42,400 bases of DNA from contig JBFLGC010000023.1 of assembly GCA_041859945.1 (NCBI GenBank), positions 1-42,400 of the forward strand, given 5' to 3'. Positions 25,275 through 33,182 of the stretch are shown here, piece by piece. The stretch is from Tetragenococcus sp041859945 (GTDB lineage: Bacteria; Bacillota; Bacilli; Lactobacillales; Enterococcaceae). Positions within the stretch are counted from its first letter, which is position 1. Each line of letters starts with the position of its first letter. Made by a program: the position numbers and the translations under genes. A model generated the notes under the pieces. That model searched no databases. It saw nothing but the letters and a program-made list of their open reading frames with translations, and was not told where the DNA came from.

Positions 25275-26375
25275 ATGTCTAGACTCATTGCTTTTTTTCA
25301 TAAAGATATCCTTTTTAGTATTTCTTTTGTTTCAGCTATCCTTTCGATTTCTATCGGTCGATTTCAGGCAAGTGATATCGATTTTAGCGTGATCGCCAGT
25401 TTATTTGGTTTGATGCTAGTCATAAATGGCTTAGAAGATTGTGGTATTTTGGGCTTCTTGGGTGAAAAATTGGTGCAAAAAAGCAAATCACAACGCCAGT
25501 TGATCCGAGCCATGGTGTTCTTGAGCTTTTCTTGTTCCATGATCTTGACCAATGATGTTGCGATCTTGACGCTTTTACCGATTTATTTAAAAATTTCCAA
25601 GGTCTTAAAAAATCATAAAACAGTCCTCTTAGGCGCTGTTTATCTGATAGTTGCTGCTAATTTGGGTAGTAGTTTCTTTCCGTTTGGCAATCCACAAAAT
25701 TTATTTCTCTATCATTTTTATACGATCCCCGTTAGTCGTTTCTTTCTAAGCACAGGATCATTGATGCTCGTTTCGTTCTTTTTGCTTGTCGTCGCAACTC
25801 ACTTCATTTCTGCTGAACCCTTGCAAATAACCCTTAAGATCCGTTCGATCGACCGTAAAAAAGGAAGTTTTTTGACCTTCTTCTTGCTGGTGATGGTTGC
25901 CGGAATATTTGATGTCTTTCCTTACCAAATCGCCCTTCTGATTACAGCTCTTGGTGTTTTTTTGATCCAAAAAGATCTTTTTCGAAAAGTCGATTATCGT
26001 TTGTTGGCAACTTTTATTTGTTTCTTCATCATTGTTGGTAACTTACAACAAAGTCAACTTCTGCTCGAATTTTTACGGCCCTTTTTTGAAAAAGCACGAC
26101 CGACTTTCTTTACCAGTTTGTTTCTATCGCAAGTAATCTCTAATGTTCCAGCGGCCATTTTAGCTGGGCCGTTCACCAAACATTGGCAGGCTGTTTTGTT
26201 AGGTGTCGATATCGGCGGTTTAGGTACCTTGATTGCCTCTTTAGCCAATTTGATCGGTTTTCGCTTGGTAAAGCTCTATCTTCCCGACAAACAGAAATTA
26301 TTTTTAAAAACTTTTACAAAAATCAATTTGATTTTTTTAGCGATCTTAGTGCCCCTTTTTATGTGGCTTGTCTAA
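25275..26375 (+). CDS. ArsB/NhaD-like anion permease
   Basis: 366 residues from ATG 25275, which has GGAGG 8 nt upstream; the frame also opens at TTG 25260, but that overlaps the site. About ten membrane helices in two halves. The hairpin-loop segments NDVAILTLLPIYL, ANLGSSFFPFGNPQN and SNVPAAIL, with Asn/Pro motifs, are the substrate-site hallmarks of the ion transporter superfamily (ArsB, CitMHS, NhaD, YbiR). The substrate could be a carboxylate, arsenite or Na+/H+ and cannot be told from sequence. No arsR or ars partner is nearby. Single gene, divergent from the VOC gene. Confidence 0.85.
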   Translation: MSRLIAFFHKDILFSISFVSAILSISIGRFQASDIDFSVIASLFGLMLVINGLEDCGILGFLGEKLVQKSKSQRQLIRAMVFLSFSCSMILTNDVAILTLLPIYLKISKVLKNHKTVLLGAVYLIVAANLGSSFFPFGNPQNLFLYHFYTIPVSRFFLSTGSLMLVSFFLLVVATHFISAEPLQITLKIRSIDRKKGSFLTFFLLVMVAGIFDVFPYQIALLITALGVFLIQKDLFRKVDYRLLATFICFFIIVGNLQQSQLLLEFLRPFFEKARPTFFTSLFLSQVISNVPAAILAGPFTKHWQAVLLGVDIGGLGTLIASLANLIGFRLVKLYLPDKQKLFLKTFTKINLIFLAILVPLFMWLV

Positions 26376-26403
26376 AAAAGCAGTCCAAGGATCTCGGACT
26401 GCT
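26374..26403 (-). terminator. Terminator of the lipoprotein gene
   Basis: AGCAGTCC (26379-26386) pairs with GGACTGCT (26396-26403). On the minus strand it is followed by T6, so it mainly ends the lipoprotein transcript; on the plus side no T-run follows. Confidence 0.75.
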
Positions 26404-26410
26404 CACAGTA

Positions 26411-27235
26411 TTAATTTTGCGTTGAAACGGCCATTTTTAAAGCTGAAATCGGATCTTGGTGATGAATGGAGTAGACTTCACTGCCCACTTGCCAAGTGAC
26501 TTCATTGGCTTTATAATCTGAAGCAGCCATATCGAGCGTGATTTGGCCCACTTCATCAGGGGCTGGCAGACTAGCAGATTCTAAATATTCCACCACTTGT
26601 TTGGCCAGAGCCACCCCATCTTGACCTTCCACATTACTAGCACGAACTGTCAAATACCAATTGCCTTCTTGCCAAGAAGTATAAACAGAACCTGCTGCAC
26701 CTTCTTGTTGTCCTGTGATACCATAACCCAAATCGACTTCATTGGCGCCTTGTTGGCCACCTGTCACTTCGATCGCATTTTTCGCTTCATCACTAGAGCC
26801 ATACGTATTTTTTTGATATTGGGCCATTGGCGTTTCAGCATTTAAAGCCTTGTTGTTCAATATCAAGGGCGTTTCCATATCGAAATATAAAACAGACAGC
26901 TTTGTTTCATCGCCATCACTAGCGATATTGACTACATTTCCATCTTTATGCGGGATATCAGTCGGAAAATTCACATTCGGATAGGCACTTCTTAATTCAG
27001 CATCAGGATCGGCTTCCGTTTTCGTTTCAGAAGTTTCCGCGACTGTAGACGAAGAAGTGCTCTCTTTAGTCGTCGTTGTCGCTTGTTCAGAAGTCTGTGT
27101 CGAAACGATGCTACTGGTTTCAGTCGTTGTTGAAGAAATAGCTGAAGAACTTTCTGGGGTATCCCCATCATTATTTCCACATCCAGTTAATGCTACAAAT
27201 AACAATGGTAGTACTTGTATCACTATCTTTTTCAT
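26411..27235 (-). CDS. Putative lipoprotein with Ser/Thr-rich linker
   Basis: 274 residues from ATG 27235 (GAGGTGA just upstream; the GTG at 27244 overlaps that site). Signal peptide with lipobox ALTGC, C19 lipidated. Residues about 25-80 are a Ser/Thr/Glu-rich spacer typical of surface lipoproteins that cross the wall; then a folded domain of about 190 residues (AYPNVNFPTDIPH...ALKMAVSTQ). The domain is a type seen as hypothetical lipoprotein in enterococci; its function is unknown to me. Single gene with promoter 27255-27283. Confidence 0.82.
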   Translation of the reverse strand: MKKIVIQVLPLLFVALTGCGNNDGDTPESSSAISSTTTETSSIVSTQTSEQATTTTKESTSSSTVAETSETKTEADPDAELRSAYPNVNFPTDIPHKDGNVVNIASDGDETKLSVLYFDMETPLILNNKALNAETPMAQYQKNTYGSSDEAKNAIEVTGGQQGANEVDLGYGITGQQEGAAGSVYTSWQEGNWYLTVRASNVEGQDGVALAKQVVEYLESASLPAPDEVGQITLDMAASDYKANEVTWQVGSEVYSIHHQDPISALKMAVSTQN

Positions 27236-27254
27236 AACACTCACCTCTATTTAT

Positions 27255-27283
27255 AGAGTAACGCAAATAAAAAAATAGTACAA
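27255..27283 (-). promoter_or_regulatory. Promoter of the lipoprotein gene
   Basis: -35 TTGTAC (27278-27283), 17-bp spacer, -10 TACTCT (27255-27260). A small inverted repeat CTCTAT-TT-ATAGAG (27245-27258) lies between the -10 and the ribosome site. Confidence 0.5.
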
Positions 27284-27328
27284 CTGATATGGTTACTGAT
27301 GAGTGAAGCCTATCTTAAAATAACAACT

Positions 27329-27583
27329 TTAGTGAGTAAGGTCCCCAAACCACCGCGTAAGATCATACCAAGCATCGTGCAGAAAAAGATTCAATTGATG
27401 AAAAAGTTCCCCCGAGCGAAACAGGGCCGCCCATTGTGTCAATTTCACCGCGATCTCATCTTTAAATAGCCAAAGAAAGCCGACAAATAAAATGATCCCT
27501 AGTAACCGCCAAAGTTTTGAACCGATTTTAATGATGAAAGCTAATAAAAAAATACCGATCGCCACTGCAATCAACCCTTCCAT
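27329..27583 (-). CDS. Small membrane protein of unknown function
   Basis: 84 residues. Two hydrophobic segments (LIAVAIGIFLLAFII; LLGIILFVGFLWLF), then an amphipathic aromatic-rich tail (HDAWYDLTRWFGDL). The start ATG follows a near-perfect AGGAGGTGATCG site, and a TATAAT (27606-27611 reversed) lies just upstream, so it is very probably a real gene. I do not recognise the family. It lies upstream of the lipoprotein gene on the same strand with about 85 bp between them. Confidence 0.72.
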   Translation of the reverse strand: MEGLIAVAIGIFLLAFIIKIGSKLWRLLGIILFVGFLWLFKDEIAVKLTQWAALFRSGELFHQLNLFLHDAWYDLTRWFGDLTH

Positions 27584-27810
27584 GTACGATCACCTCCTAT
27601 TTTTCATTATAGCTAATCTTTCCCCAAAAAGCGTGGTGCTAAGGACCGATTTATATCATTTTTAGAAAAGAAACAAAACCATCGAAACGACCAAGGACTT
27701 TGTTTGAAAAATAGTCCTGAATGATTTATGATATTGAACAAAATATATCAAACAGTTGGTCTACCAACGTTTTAAGACTTTTATACGATCACCCGTTAGG
27801 TGTACAAAAA

Positions 27811-27866
27811 GAACCCACTCCGTGATATTGTAAAGCTACCAAACATAAACAATAAGGAGTGAGTTC
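27811..27866 (+). promoter_or_regulatory. Inverted repeat covering the transposase ribosome site
   Basis: GAACCCACTCC (27811-27821) pairs with GGAGTGAGTTC (27856-27866) at 10 of 11 positions; the second arm includes the GGAG of the transposase ribosome site. In RNA read in from outside, this would hide the site and limit transposase synthesis, a device known in other IS families. Inferred from structure. Confidence 0.5.
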
Positions 27867-27867
27867 T

Positions 27868-29193
27868 ATGTTTAGTAATGTACACCAAAAACAACTGTAT
27901 TTCAATGATAAAAAAACAATTCTTGTAGCCAATGATGGCGGAACGTTGACAAATGATGCTGGTATCGTGTTAGTTGCTGAATTTCTCAAAAAGATTGGTT
28001 TTGATGAAATTCTTAAAAATCGCGTTCACATTGAAGACAAACGTCAATCACCAGAACATCAGTGGTTAGAGGTCATCAAGCAATGGCTCTTTCAGTTGAT
28101 CGCAGGCTACTCGAGGGATCGAGATGCCAATACCATTCAATATGATGAGCTGTTTAAACAAGCATTAGAACAAGAAACGCTTAGTTCTCAATCGACATTT
28201 TCTAAGTTGTTGAAAACTTTGACGGCAGAAAATGTCGAACAACTTTCTCAAGTTGCTAAAGAGCTCGGTGATTTATGGATGAATCACGAAGTGACCCAGA
28301 ATATCATTCTGGATGTAGATTCCACCGCTTGCTTTACCTATGGAAAACAAGAAAAAGCACAATATATCAGTCATTATGGAGCCTATGGCCTCCATCCCTT
28401 CGTTTGTTTTGACGGTTTTACCGGTTTAGCATTGGATATACACAACCGTCGTGGTCAAGTCTATACGTCGACAGGGGCCAAAGATTATCTGGCAGAAATG
28501 ATCGATCACTATAGCGAAATGACGAGTGCTCCCTATCTGATGGTTCGCGGCGACAGTGGCTTTGCCACACCAGACATTTATGATTTGTGTGAAGACAAAA
28601 ACATAAAATATGTCATCAAGTTAAAATTAAACAAACGTCTGACGGCTATGACTGAAAGTCGAGTGCAATATTATAGGAAAGATTCCGACTTTACAAAAAC
28701 CGAAAGTCAATATTTCAATATTGTGTATCAAGCAAAATCATGGAAGAAGCCGCGAACGGTAGCTGTAAAAGCAACACGCCATGCTGGAAAACTGCTTTTT
28801 GACGATTTTCAATTTATAGTGACCAGCTTTGAAAACTTTCCGGCCAAATTGATTTTTCAGATCTATCAAAAACGTGGAAATATGGAAAATTTTATCAAAG
28901 AAATGAAGTCGGGCTTCTTTGCTTCAAAAACAGATAGCCATACGTTTGTTGAAAATTCTGCTCGATTGGCATTGAGTTTTATTGCCTATAATATGATGCA
29001 TCTTATGAAACATCTCACGTTTCCAGAAAAAGAAAAGAACACTGTGATTGATACTATCCGCTTTAGACTCTTTCATATCGCTGGTAAAGTCACTAAACAT
29101 GCACGTCAGATCAGAATACATCTTTCTAGCGCAAACGTATATGATCCACTTTTCTGGAATGTACTCGCCAATATTCAGCGATTAAACATCTGA
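27868..29193 (+). CDS. IS1380-family DDE transposase
   Basis: 441 residues from ATG 27868 (AAGGAG 8 nt upstream); the GTG at 27859 overlaps the site and is rejected. DDE residues are visible: ILDVDST (D139/D141), RGDSGF (D229), and the E340 of the YQKRGNMENFIKE motif, the YREK-like signature of IS4/IS1380 transposases. The sequence is intact, consistent with an active element. Confidence 0.94.
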   Translation: MFSNVHQKQLYFNDKKTILVANDGGTLTNDAGIVLVAEFLKKIGFDEILKNRVHIEDKRQSPEHQWLEVIKQWLFQLIAGYSRDRDANTIQYDELFKQALEQETLSSQSTFSKLLKTLTAENVEQLSQVAKELGDLWMNHEVTQNIILDVDSTACFTYGKQEKAQYISHYGAYGLHPFVCFDGFTGLALDIHNRRGQVYTSTGAKDYLAEMIDHYSEMTSAPYLMVRGDSGFATPDIYDLCEDKNIKYVIKLKLNKRLTAMTESRVQYYRKDSDFTKTESQYFNIVYQAKSWKKPRTVAVKATRHAGKLLFDDFQFIVTSFENFPAKLIFQIYQKRGNMENFIKEMKSGFFASKTDSHTFVENSARLALSFIAYNMMHLMKHLTFPEKEKNTVIDTIRFRLFHIAGKVTKHARQIRIHLSSANVYDPLFWNVLANIQRLNI

Positions 29194-29407
29194 GATGGCT
29201 ACAGCTTTATAAAAACACCGTTTTTTTTGAAGCTTTTTTATACCAAGGGGGTTTTATGCGCTTTTTTGCAAAACTTTCCATTGTATAAAATAACAACAAG
29301 TTATAGAAGTGAGATCTATAAAAAAACGAATGATTTTCGAGATAAATAACGCTTGTAAAATCGATTTAAAAAATATCAACAGTTTTTCATAAATCATTCA
29401 GGATAGT

Positions 29408-29655
29408 TATAGAAAAGCGGACTTTCACTAAGCCCACTCTTTTATATCCATGCTTTGTTAAGCATCGTCTGCCCCTACTTATGGATTCTAGCTATCTTTC
29501 ATACTGAAAAAAGCACTCGCTTTTTATTTTCTGGTGCCTTTCATCTTCTTATGATCTTTCTTGTCCTAAACTTACCTCTCAAGCTTTTTTTACACCAATA
29601 AAACTGCTACACCAAGCTTCGAACGCTATTCAAAAGATATCCTTCCTTAATGGAC
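29408..29655. other. Gene-free stretch after the IS
   Basis: No credible gene on either strand. It holds a small hairpin ATGCTT-TGTT-AAGCAT (29450-29465) and AT-rich sequence up to the khpA terminator. In many Firmicutes rimM and trmD would follow khpA; no trace of them is seen. Confidence 0.5.
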
Positions 29656-29685
29656 AAAAAAAAGAAGCAAGCAACAGCTCACTTC
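29656..29685 (-). terminator. Terminator of rpsP-khpA
   Basis: On the minus strand GAAGTGAGC pairs with GCTTGCTTC (two G-U pairs, 4-nt loop), followed by T8. Confidence 0.8.
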
Positions 29686-29688
29686 CCA

Positions 29689-29943
29689 TTATTCATTATT
29701 AGCATCATCCAAAATATTCAAACGAACTCTTTTGGGCTGATTGGTACGCACACTGTAAACGATCGTTCGAATAGCCTTAGCCACTCGACCTTGTTTACCA
29801 ATGATGCGTCCGATATCATCGGGTGCAACGGACAAATTATATTCAAAAAATTCATCCGACTCAACCACTTCAAGGGACACTTGATCAGGATGAGTAACTA
29901 AAGGACGGACGATCGAAAGAACTAAGTCTGTTAAGTCTGTCAT
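29689..29943 (-). CDS. khpA: KH-domain RNA-binding protein KhpA (YlqC)
   Basis: 84 residues, a single KH domain with the GxxG loop in IGRIIGKQGRVAKAIR. KhpA with KhpB (Jag/EloR) binds RNA and affects cell elongation and division in streptococci and related bacteria. It lies 11 bp after rpsP, the usual neighbour. Here the transcript ends after khpA at a strong terminator rather than continuing into rimM-trmD. Confidence 0.93.
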   Translation of the reverse strand: MTDLTDLVLSIVRPLVTHPDQVSLEVVESDEFFEYNLSVAPDDIGRIIGKQGRVAKAIRTIVYSVRTNQPKRVRLNILDDANNE

Positions 29944-29954
29944 AGTCGCACTCC

Positions 29955-30230
29955 TTATTTTTTAGCTAATTTGGCGTCATGATGCTTCTTCATGATTCCT
30001 TCTTTTGAAAGGATATTACGAACGGTATCAGAAGGTTGAGCGCCTTTGTCTAACCAAGCTAAAATATCTTCTTCATTTAATTCTACTTTAGCTGGTTCTT
30101 GCAATGGATCATAAGTTCCAACTGTTTCGATAAAACGTCCATCACGAGGAGAACGAGAATCTGCTACGACCACACGATAAAAAGGTTTCTTTTTAGAACC
30201 CATCCGTTTCAAACGAATTTTTACTGACAT
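29955..30230 (-). CDS. rpsP: Ribosomal protein S16
   Basis: 91 residues from ATG 30230 (MSVKIRLKRMGSKKKPFYR), with GGAGGTG upstream; the frame extends to 30257 without a site. S16 is a 30S assembly protein. Motifs KIRLKRMG and DSRSPRDGRFIE are typical. It has its own promoter (30265-30293), whereas in many relatives it follows ffh, which here lies 5.4 kb away on the same strand. Confidence 0.97.
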   Translation of the reverse strand: MSVKIRLKRMGSKKKPFYRVVVADSRSPRDGRFIETVGTYDPLQEPAKVELNEEDILAWLDKGAQPSDTVRNILSKEGIMKKHHDAKLAKK

Positions 30231-30264
30231 ATTTACACCTCCATTAGTTTTAATCACAAGAGCT

Positions 30265-30293
30265 AGTGTACCAGTTTTTTACATGGGTGTAAA
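30265..30293 (-). promoter_or_regulatory. Promoter of rpsP-khpA
   Basis: -35 TTTACA (30288-30293), 17-bp spacer, -10 TACACT (30265-30270) on the minus strand. Confidence 0.7.
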
Positions 30294-30347
30294 GAGTTTT
30301 TTCTTTACAGGCTAAAAAAATTCCATTTTAGTGATTGAGCATATCAA

Positions 30348-30376
30348 TTGCTAATCTTCCTTACTTTTAGTAAGAT
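30348..30376 (+). promoter_or_regulatory. Promoter of the FMN reductase gene
   Basis: -35 TTGCTA (30348-30353), 17-bp spacer, -10 TAAGAT (30371-30376), 46 bp before the start codon. Confidence 0.6.
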
Positions 30377-30422
30377 TAATCTGTAGCAAGAAAAAATTAT
30401 TTTATCTAGGAGGAAATTTAGA

Positions 30423-30977
30423 ATGACTAAAAAAATTGGTTTTATCGTCGGCAGTTTACGTAAAGATTCTTTCAACTTAAAAACAGCTGAAACATTCGCC
30501 AAATTGTTACCAGAAGGATATGTTGCTGACTTCATCGAAATCGGTGATCTCCCTTTTTATAACGAAGACTTAGAGGTAGAAGGAAGTGTTCCCGCTAGCT
30601 GGACAAGATTCCGTAACGAAGTAAAAGCTGTTGATGGTGTTTTCTTCTTTACGCCTGAATACAACCGCTCTGTTCCAGCCGCTTTGAAAAACGCCTTGGA
30701 TGTCGGTTCTCGTCCTTATGGGGCAAGTGCTTGGGATACTAAACCCGCTCTGGTCGTTTCTGTTTCACCAGGTGCAGTCAGTGGCTTTGGTGCCAACCAT
30801 CACTTACGTCAATCCTTAGTATTTTTGAATATGCCAACTTTACAACAACCTGAAGCTTATATCGGTAATGTGATGAACTTGATGAATGAAGATGGCACCT
30901 TTATAGAAGACACACAAAACTTCTTCCAATTGATCATCACTAAATATATCGAATTCTTTGAAAAATTAACTAAATAA
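30423..30977 (+). CDS. NADPH-dependent FMN reductase / quinone reductase (ChrR/YieF type)
   Basis: 184 residues, flavodoxin-like fold. The phosphate-binding loop GSLRKDSFN (11-19) holds the FMN phosphate; TPEYNRSVPAALKNALD (about 78-94) is the family signature. Such enzymes reduce quinones, azo dyes or chromate with NAD(P)H. ATG behind AGGAGGAAA. Single-gene transcript with a terminator (30986-31015) and three more terminator-like repeats behind it. Confidence 0.92.
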   Translation: MTKKIGFIVGSLRKDSFNLKTAETFAKLLPEGYVADFIEIGDLPFYNEDLEVEGSVPASWTRFRNEVKAVDGVFFFTPEYNRSVPAALKNALDVGSRPYGASAWDTKPALVVSVSPGAVSGFGANHHLRQSLVFLNMPTLQQPEAYIGNVMNLMNEDGTFIEDTQNFFQLIITKYIEFFEKLTK

Positions 30978-30985
30978 TTGACTTG

Positions 30986-31015
30986 ATCGCTCTGCTTATG
31001 GCAGGGCGATTTTTT
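30986..31015 (+). terminator. Terminator of the FMN reductase gene
   Basis: ATCGCTCTGC pairs with GCAGGGCGAT (one G-U), followed by T-run. Confidence 0.8.
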
Positions 31016-31136
31016 ATGATGGTTACTTTCTGATTTTAACGACCATAGATTTTTTATGGTGGTTACTTTCTGATTTTGACAACCATAGATTTTTTTATGG
31101 TGGTTACTTTTTGATTTTGACAACCATAGATTTTTT
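31011..31136 (+). repeat. Three tandem hairpin repeats with T-runs
   Basis: Units of 40-41 bp start at ATG positions 31016, 31056 and 31097. Each reads ATGGTGGTTAC, a 12-nt centre, then GACAACCATAGA and T6-T7. ATGGT pairs with ACCAT plus two outer-loop pairs, so each copy is a weak terminator-like hairpin pointing rightward. Copies 2 and 3 differ at one base; copy 1 is more diverged. Confidence 0.75.
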
Positions 31137-31208
31137 GTCATCCCTCTCTTCTTATCACTCATCGCTATTTCAACTTATATGTTCTTTCTTTTTATACTCG
31201 GATCACGC

Positions 31209-31348
31209 TTGACATATACATTTTTCCCGATTTTATATCTTTGCTAACTTTAAAACAATAAAAATTCGATTGAACTGTTTTTTAACTCCATTAAAAAAAT
31301 AGACTAAAAGACTTGCTTTTTTTACGTGTACCATGTAGACTAATACAC
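31209..31348 (+). promoter_or_regulatory. Promoter region and candidate operator of the VanZ/GntR/ABC operon
   Basis: 31137-31380 has no gene. Two promoter candidates: TTGACA (31209-31214) with TTTATA 17 bp on (31232-31237), and TTGCTT (31313-31318) with TAGACT 17 bp on (31336-31341). The second -10 lies inside an inverted repeat GTGTA-N13-TACAC (31326-31348), the GTGTA/TACAC type of site seen with YtrA-subfamily GntR repressors; the repressor gene is in the operon. Confidence 0.5.
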
Positions 31349-31380
31349 ATAGATACAATAACTATTAAAGAAGGTTGCTT

Positions 31381-31884
31381 ATGCTCGAACGTTTACAAAA
31401 GATCCTATTTGGTGGATATTTGCTTGTCTTGATTTGGATCTTACTTTTCAAGATGTCGCTCTCACTTCAAGATCTGCAAGAAATCAGTGGGCCGCGAGTC
31501 ATTAACTGGATCCCTTTGGCAGGATCAGCTACGGTCAACGGCGCTATCGATCTGGGAGAACTTGGGAATAATTTTTTGATTTTTCTTCCTTTAGGCGGTC
31601 TGTTGGGGCTAAGTAGTGAGACTACTTTTGGAAAAAAAGTGGGACTGATCATAAGTATTAGTATAGGCATCGAAGCTTGTCAGTACTTTTTCGCTCTTGG
31701 TCGTACCGATATGACCGATGTCCTCACCAATAGTTTCGGTGGCCTAACGGGACTTTGTTGTTATAATGGTCTGCGCCATTTCTTTCCAAAAGAAAGCTTA
31801 GACCGGGTATTGACTTACGTTGGTGGGGTACTTTTTATTTTGGCTCTACTAATGGTCGGAACTTTGATCATGGCAAATTTTTAA
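31381..31884 (+). CDS. VanZ-family membrane protein
   Basis: 167 residues from ATG 31381 (AGAAGG 6 nt upstream; the TTG at 31375 lacks a site). Four to five membrane helices with the VanZ core: RVINWIPL, GNNFLIFLPLGGLLGL and EACQYFFALGRTDMTDVLTNSFGG. VanZ of Tn1546 gives low-level teicoplanin resistance; most chromosomal VanZ-like proteins have no known role. It is the first gene of a likely operon with a GntR regulator and an ABC-2 transporter, 18 bp before the regulator gene, an arrangement that suggests envelope stress. Confidence 0.85.
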   Translation: MLERLQKILFGGYLLVLIWILLFKMSLSLQDLQEISGPRVINWIPLAGSATVNGAIDLGELGNNFLIFLPLGGLLGLSSETTFGKKVGLIISISIGIEACQYFFALGRTDMTDVLTNSFGGLTGLCCYNGLRHFFPKESLDRVLTYVGGVLFILALLMVGTLIMANF

Positions 31885-31902
31885 AAGAAAAGAGGAAAAT
31901 GT

Positions 31903-32289
31903 ATGGTTACGATCGACAAATCGAGTAGCCGTCCTTACTACGAACAATTGGTGCTAAGTGTCAAAGAAGACATCTTGCATGGTGTACTAGAACCCGGTGA
32001 CCAATTGCCCTCTGTACGTGAGATGGCCAAGCGCTTATTAATGAACCCTAATACTGTCAGCAAAGCCTACAAAGTATTAGAAACCGAACAAGTCTTAGTC
32101 ACTGTCAAAGGCAAGGGGACCTTTGTCAAAGATATAGAAGACTTGCCACGCGATGAACGGCGGATCCAAGATTTACAGCAACAATTCAAAGAACTTATGA
32201 TCGAGGCCTTTCATTTGCAAGTCACGCAAGCAGAGATCCAGACTTGGCTAAAAGAAACCGAAGCAGAACTAGGAGGAAATAGTCTATGA
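31903..32289 (+). CDS. GntR-family regulator, YtrA subfamily
   Basis: 128 residues: an N-terminal winged helix (RPYYEQLVLSVKEDILHG...LPSVREMAKRLLMNPNTVSKAY, about 10-75) and a short C-terminal dimer helix of about 45 residues instead of a ligand domain, which defines the YtrA subfamily. These usually repress their own operon, which encodes an ABC transporter, and respond to cell-wall antibiotics. ATG with AGAGGA upstream; its last 4 bases overlap the ATPase start (ATGA). Confidence 0.92.
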   Translation: MVTIDKSSSRPYYEQLVLSVKEDILHGVLEPGDQLPSVREMAKRLLMNPNTVSKAYKVLETEQVLVTVKGKGTFVKDIEDLPRDERRIQDLQQQFKELMIEAFHLQVTQAEIQTWLKETEAELGGNSL

Positions 32290-33182
32290 AACTCTCACAC
32301 GTAGCAAAAACCATCGACCACGAAAAGATTTTGGAAGATGTCTCTTTTGAGCTTGATGCCAACGAAATCGTAGGCTTGATCGGACGCAATGGCTCAGGTA
32401 AGACGACCCTTTTCCGCACGATCTCTGGGCAATACTATGCGGATGGCGGAACGATGGAAATCGACGGTAAAAATATCGAAATGGACCAAAGTGTTCGCCA
32501 AGAAATCTTTTATATCGATGAAAAAGAAAACTTTTTAGGGGCTTACTCCTTGAAAAAAATCAATGAATTTTATCGGATCGCCTATCCCAATTTCAACCAA
32601 GACCTTTTTATCGAATTGGTCCGGGACCACAAACTTCCCTTTAATCTTTCCTATAAACGCATGTCTAAAGGGATGCAAGGCTTGTTCCAAATGATTTTGG
32701 CGATTTGTTCCAATGCCAAATATTTATTACTAGATGAACCATTTGACGGATTAGATGTGATCGTTCGCAAAAAAGTGATCGGTCTCCTGCTTGAAAATTT
32801 GGGAGAAACCGATCGGACTGCTTTGATCGCCTCTCACAATTTGAACGAGTTGGAAAGCATCATCGATCGAGCTTTACTACTTAAAAGCAACACGATCTCT
32901 TATGATTATCGCTTAGAAGACGTCCGTGAACGCTCCCGCAAGATCCAATTGGTTTTCAAGACCCAAAAAGTACCTGATATCATCAAACAAAACTCGAAAG
33001 TGATTGCTATCGAGGGTCGCGTCGTCACCGCGCTATTTGAAAATTATACCCGTGAACTTGAAGCGGCCATCAGAACACTTGAACCGATCGTTTTTGAAGA
33101 ACTGCCCTTAACTTTGGAAGATCTATTTGAAGCCAATTTGAGCCAAGAAAGTCTAATGAAAGGAATCGGTGGAAGTAAATGA
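32286..33182 (+). CDS. ABC transporter ATPase (YtrB type)
   Basis: 298 residues. Walker A GRNGSGKTT (about 33-41), a shortened signature YKRMSKGMQ in place of LSGGQ, Walker B YLLLDEPFDGLD and the switch His (IASHNLNELE). The C-terminal 80 residues are an extension typical of exporters in YtrA-regulated operons. It is coupled to the regulator by a 4-bp overlap on one side and to the permease on the other. Likely energises the next gene's product. Confidence 0.92.
   Translation: MKLSHVAKTIDHEKILEDVSFELDANEIVGLIGRNGSGKTTLFRTISGQYYADGGTMEIDGKNIEMDQSVRQEIFYIDEKENFLGAYSLKKINEFYRIAYPNFNQDLFIELVRDHKLPFNLSYKRMSKGMQGLFQMILAICSNAKYLLLDEPFDGLDVIVRKKVIGLLLENLGETDRTALIASHNLNELESIIDRALLLKSNTISYDYRLEDVRERSRKIQLVFKTQKVPDIIKQNSKVIAIEGRVVTALFENYTRELEAAIRTLEPIVFEELPLTLEDLFEANLSQESLMKGIGGSK

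Larger units (their letters stand above)
27716..29402 (+). mobile_element. Complete IS1380-family insertion sequence
   Basis: 1687 bp with 16-bp perfect terminal inverted repeats CCTGAATGATTTATGA (27716-27731; inverted at 29387-29402). A 5-bp direct repeat ATAGT flanks it (27711-27715 and 29403-29407). Size, CCT-type ends and transposase all fit IS1380. Intact ends, intact gene and a perfect target duplication point to a recent insertion. It landed between genes, downstream of khpA. Confidence 0.92.

Noticed and set aside
29417..29428. GCGGACTTTCAC shared with the group II intron at 34-45
   Set aside because: Only 12-13 bases, without other intron features around; likely chance.
30857..31162. 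101-residue minus-strand frame with repeated NHHKK-type peptides
   Set aside because: It is just the translation of the tandem hairpin repeats and the 3' end of the FMN reductase gene; no start signal.
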